Source of the DNA: Halichondria panicea | Taxonomy: Eukaryota > Porifera > Demospongiae > Suberitida > Halichondriidae | Reading direction: 5' to 3' | Length of the DNA stretch: 64,000 nt | Assembly: GCF_963675165.1 (NCBI RefSeq) | Contig: NC_087383.1 | Span: forward strand, 1,952,979 to 2,016,978 | In this document: in pieces, positions 59,851 to 64,000 of the stretch | Position numbering within the stretch: position 1 is the first letter of the stretch | Layout: every line of letters starts with the position of its first letter | The notes under the pieces: model-generated | The model's input: only the letters and a program-made list of their open reading frames with translations | Told to the model about the DNA's origin: nothing | The model's database searches: none | Made by a program: the position numbers and the translations under genes

Positions 59851-61020
59851 TTTACAGGTCAAATTGTTGTAAATATTACAACAAAGGAGCATGCTATCAT
59901 AGATAGAGTAAAGAGGGATTGGAAACGGAAGTGATTCACGTGATGTTTTACAATGAAGTCTATGTAGTGGCTCTGGGACCATCCGTGTATCTCCTCATAA
60001 CTCCCGCAAAAGCCCGGGAAACTTATTGTGTCCAAAGCATACATCTCAGAGCTACCCCCATTACTGAATCACATGCCCCCTGATAGTAGGTATCAATTGG
60101 AAACAAAGAAAATATAATCTCGATTGTCGTGAAGTAGCTAGAGGTACACAGAGCGCTTTTTCATGCTTGTGTTCCTATAGTACCTTTGATATAGCTAAGG
60201 CTTTGTAACTAAATAGTGTCCTGTGTCCCAAATGGCCTCAAGTATTAGAGAAAGTTGATGTTTAGCAGCAGAACTGCTCGTGGACTTCTTACAGAGAGCA
60301 AAACAATTCTCATGAATTATTCATGTTTAGCCCTCGTGTTAAAAAAGTAAGCCTCGATTAAAACCGCGGAGATACACGGATGGTACTTCGAGGGTACTTC
60401 CGTTTCCAATCCCTCTTCTACTCTATCTATGATGCTATTAACTTGTCAATATATTGATCAATGTTGATATTGGATTGTGTGGTAGATTGTGAGAGCTTTG
60501 AAGTACTGGTTTTGCTGAGCTGCTTGACACTTGAAACTGGATTGGCTCTGGAAGCACTGTGACTTTGTACTCTTTTTTTTTTTTTTTACAGGTGATCTTA
60601 ACTGCTTATGTTCAGCCATTGTCTGTTGGCTACTGCTTCCATCTACACCACCTTTAAAGATGCTAAGTTTAATATTACTTTCTCCAGACACAACTCATCT
60701 TTTGTGTGTCCTACTGTGTCCCTTTACCAGTCAAATTGAAGGTATAGACCAGCTACAACTTTTAAAGGCCACACATACTTCCATCGAGGCAAGCAGCAGG
60801 GCTGGCTAGTGTGTGTGTGTGACGTGGGTGTGCACAACCATTGTCCCACGCCCATCTTCTAAGCTAGTCTGGCCACGCCCTCCGTGGCCCTCCCCAAAGA
60901 AGTCTTCATTGGGGGGCGGCGATCAAATCAAGCTAAGTTGGTGGGTTGGGCTGACCACAAATTCAAATTCAAACTAAAGTGATGACCCTTTTCCCGATTG
61001 AACGATTGACCGGTAAAGGG
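59851..61020. mobile_element. 1.17-kb insert in array B
   Basis: CCTTTACAGGTCAA at the left and TTGACCGGTAAAGG at the right are inverted ends, and the array continues on the far side. It contains the nested MITE at 59898-60431 and a T-rich tract near 60571. No convincing transposase was seen. Confidence 0.65.
59898..60431. mobile_element. 534-bp MITE with 7-bp target duplication
   Basis: Inverted ends CATAGATAGAGTA..AGAGGGATTGGAAACGG and the complement CCGTTTCCAATCCCTCT..TACTCTATCTATG are flanked by ATGCTAT on both sides (59891-59897, 60432-60438). The subterminal GGGATTGGAAACG is shared with 23902-24667, so these are one family. Confidence 0.85.
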
Positions 61021-61545
61021 ATAAGCAATGCATGTACATAGTGGGACCATAGGCAGTGCATGTACATAGTGGGACCATAGGCAGTGCAAAGGCAGTGCAT
61101 GTACATAGTGCAGTGGGACCATAAGCAGTGCATGTACATAGTGGGACCATAAGCAGTGCATGTACATAGTGGGACCATAGGCAGTGCATGTACATAGTGG
61201 GACCATAAGCAGTGCATGTACATAGTGGGACCATACGCAGTGCATGTACATAGTGGGACCATACGCAGTGCATGTACATAGTGGGACCATAGGCAGTGCA
61301 TGTACATAGTGGGACCATAAGCAGTGCGTGTACATAGTGGGGCCATAAGCAGTGCATGTACATAGTGGGGCCATAGGCAGTGCATGTACATAGTGGGGCC
61401 ATAGGCAGTGCATGTACATAGTGGGGCCATAGGCAGTGCATGTACATAGTGGGGCCATAGGCAGTGCATGTACATAGTGGGACCATAAGCAGTGCATGTA
61501 CATAGTGGGACCATAGGCAGTGCATGTACATAGTGGGGCCATAAG
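61021..61545. repeat. 28-bp minisatellite, array B2
   Basis: About 18 units, ending CATAAGCTCTGT as array A3 does. One unit (near 61090-61120) is rearranged. Confidence 0.92.
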
Positions 61546-62060
61546 CTCTGTAAACACACTAGAGGTCAATTTGAGTACCTTTTCTATTTTGCTTAAAAAA
61601 ATGTTTTTTCAGGTGAGTTGAAGGTGTACAATGCAGTAAGGAACTAGACTGAATAGTTTTAAGCACAAAACCTCCAAATTGCACGTTAGACAATCATTCC
61701 GCCAAATTTTTCCGGTGGCTGCCCCCTGAACTCCCCCAAATGTTCAACAGCGTACGGCCGTCGTCATTTCCCCCCTTAGCTAAAAACCCTGCTTGAAACC
61801 CTGACAATAGTGAGTATTTGTGACATACCGTATAAGTAGAGGTTGTATGGTGAAAATGTTCGTATATTTCGTACTGTAGAGCATCATACACTGTACGAAA
61901 AATAAAACTACAAAACTATCAAAACTATTCTACAGAAATAGGCTCAATGTGGCTGTATGAATATTTAAAATACGAAATATTTCCAGTCCTACAGTATTAT
62001 AAACTCTTTAACCACAACTTTGGTAAACATAATATTATTTCTTACCTAAACTTCTTGAAG
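61546..62060. other. Right flank of array B
   Basis: The first 150 bp repeat 27268-27420. From about 61697 to 62010 an insert absent from the first copy contains ACCGTATAAGTAGAGG and AATACGAAATATTTCC, probably a MITE. No gene was seen. Confidence 0.5.
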
Positions 62061-62725
62061 GCATGAGTGAGTGTTCGGGTTCATTACTGACAGGGCATCA
62101 TTCTCAGTCTCAACTCACATCAACCTCCAGCATGGGGTGGGTCGATCACAGTGACATAACACACACAAACTGTGCAAAGGAACAGGAAAACATGATAAAC
62201 CGGCATTACGGTAACTTAAACCAACAGATGATAAATGGACTAAAATCATGAAAACTCACTAATAATAACGAGTGTTGCAAACTGCGATGTGCTAATGCAT
62301 GCCTCTCACTTATAGTTTCGATTAGGGGGGGAGGGGCTAAATGAGGTTCTTTATACTGCTAATCACAGGGGCCCCTCTTTCCGTACTCTCCTAAAACCTA
62401 ATCGCAGTCACGTACGTGACCCCTAACCTCTAGCGTGAGAGATATGAATGGGCACGTACATGTAACATCTGCTTAACCGGTACCTCGCGGATATGACACA
62501 ACAAATCTACTGCAACCTGTAAGACTAGTCTGATATACATATACCACAGAAACAGTGTGCTTGCGTACATGCTAATTTAAAACTACTCACATCTGCCTTG
62601 CTGTTGGCCAGTTCCAATTCTCACTCCAGCTCAGCCATGACACCCGGGTCCATGATTTGAGACCTCTTGAGCAGCTTCTCCTCCATGTCTAGATGACTGC
62701 ACTTCTTCTTACTACCACTCTAGAA
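62060..62725 (-). pseudogene. Coiled-coil exon remnants, second copy
   Basis: Close duplicate of 27420-28115: the short segment near 62075-62190 and the frame-broken SQIMDPGVMAEL exon near 62600-62720. Confidence 0.55.
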
Positions 62726-62929
62726 GGTAAAAAGGAAAACAAAATAATGCATTTGGTAAAGATCTACTCTCGTGCAAACAACATTGTAATTAGTATATAC
62801 ATGTGATGATCGTTACTAAATTGTGGGTAAAGGGTCAAAAAAGCAAAATAATTATGATTTTTATAAAAACATTCTTCTCAACTCCTGCCATTCAGGAACC
62901 TCGAACCTGGTAGGTATACCATATATCTT

Positions 62930-63302
62930 CTAATTTATCGGACACTTCTAATTACCCCGGACACTCTTTTGGGAAATTTTTGCTGTTCTAATACAACTTC
63001 TAATACAACGGACACTCCAGTGCTTTAATATTACATTCGTTCTAAATATCCGGACAATATCTTGAGTTACATTCATAGACGGCAAGTAAGACTTAGAGTG
63101 CTGCAGTTAGATAGCTTGAGTAGCGATAGCTAGTGCATCTATTCAGTCGCACACTGTTCTATTAAACTTAGCTAGCTTGCATGCAGCTGCTTGCTTGTTC
63201 TAATTATTCCGGACACTTCGCATGATCTGTTCCAATTATACCCAGACAATTTCCAAAATAATTATTTTTTGCTGTCCGATAAATTAGAAGATATACGGTA
63301 CT
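62930..63302. mobile_element. MITE, family X1, second full copy
   Basis: Same element and same position as 28311-28714, inserted before the large segmental duplication. Confidence 0.75.
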
Positions 63303-63638
63303 CAACCCTCAATACCGTCCCCCCACACATGTACAAGACTGCCCCATACTCACCAGGGTGTCATACAGGATTTTGAAATAGAGAGGGTAATAAGAAGAGT
63401 GACTAGACCTAAAAAAAGGTCAACTGTTATTAGTTAGCAAGAGTTCACAATAGACCTTTATCATGAACTCTTGCTGTTAGTATGTAAAATTGCCAGCTAT
63501 AGACCCCAACTAGTACCTAAATGTAAATTTTAGGGGAGGGAGGATTGGAGCTAGAGGGGGATATCCCCCTTCCCCCTGTATGACACCCTGCTCACCCTTT
63601 AGAAGACTGCCCCCCCCCCCCCATACACACACACTCAC

Positions 63639-64000
63639 CCTCTAGAAGAATGTCCCACCATAGCCTTCGGAGCTGTCTCCCTCCTCTTAGCAATCACTCC
63701 ATCAATGTGCGTCGTCTTGAGTACCTCATTTCGACTGATCTTGGACGCTAGATGCAGCACACCCGCCACTGTAGCATGTAGCACCACTCTGTGATGTGCC
63801 TGAAGGCCTTTCTCCTTCACAGCAAGCTCTTGCAGCTGGTGTAGGAAGACCAGTATATCCGAGAGCCCTTGATAAGAGAATTCCAGTGTCAGGAGAAATA
63901 CGAGTTGGTAGAAAGCGAGTGTGTTAGCAGGGCTAGTGCAGATAGCTTTGGCCAGTTCCAGGAGATTGGTGAAGAGAGAGTTGACTGTTTTAGAGAGGAA
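63639..64000 (-). pseudogene. EFR3 homologue copy 4, cut by the window edge
   Basis: Exon 10 of EFR3 enters from the right: VNSLFTNLLELAKAICTSPA, then KGLQAHHRVVLHATVAGVLH and ETAPKAMVGHSSRG, showing the same fusion deletion as copies 2 and 3. It has a three-base insertion (VLKTTHIDG) but no frameshift in the visible part. The state of the rest is unknown. Confidence 0.75.

Noticed and set aside
58253-59982. Frames of about 490-540 residues in the second array
   Set aside because: Same 28-bp repeat artefact as in the first array.
60531-60809. Plus-strand frame with a run of phenylalanines
   Set aside because: Driven by a poly-T tract inside an inserted element; no splice or homology support.

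Overview
The window looks like animal nuclear DNA, most likely from a sponge. The genes are split by many short (about 50-900 bp) GT-AG introns. They include Death-fold/NACHT/leucine-rich-repeat (NLR) receptors, homologues of the plasma-membrane scaffold EFR3, and a C-terminus resembling the RasGAP_C end of IQGAP. Large NLR families with an N-terminal Death fold are known from demosponges; the species assignment is inference. No bacterial operons, rRNA, tRNA or CRISPR arrays were seen.

The backbone is a repeating module of about 10-19 kb: an NLR gene on +, then an IQGAP-like gene or its remnant on -, then an EFR3 gene on -, whose 5' end faces the next NLR. NLRs: NLR1 (697-3665), NLR2 (17727-21237) and NLR4 (47074-50029) are three-exon genes of about 905, 897 and 893 residues; NLR3 (37162-38060) and NLR5 (55273-55808) are internally deleted relics. 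EFR3: copy 1 (11152-17484) has all 13 exons but a 10-bp tandem duplication in exon 8; copies 2 (29052-36242) and 3 (41875-46017) are frameshifted and 3'-truncated; copy 4 enters at the right edge (63639-64000). IQGAP-like remnants follow every NLR.

Into this array have gone a 4.56-kb transposon (6070-10630) carrying a 16-exon, 848-codon transposase-like gene with a single in-frame TAG; many MITEs, several with recognisable target-site duplications; 28-bp minisatellite arrays at 22.2-27.3 kb and 58.4-61.5 kb that have themselves been invaded by transposons; a 33-bp G-rich minisatellite in one EFR3 intron; and gag-like fragments in the EFR3/NLR intergenic spacers.

The NLRs are inferred cytosolic immune sensors (Death-fold signalling, NACHT switch, LRR recognition). 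EFR3 anchors PI4-kinase at the plasma membrane, and IQGAP is a Ras/Rho-linked scaffold. Whether their repeated linkage to NLRs is functional or only a by-product of segmental duplication cannot be decided from sequence alone. The main points of interest are the module itself, the mosaic NLR paralogues that differ on the LRR strands, the nearly intact EFR3, and the transposon.
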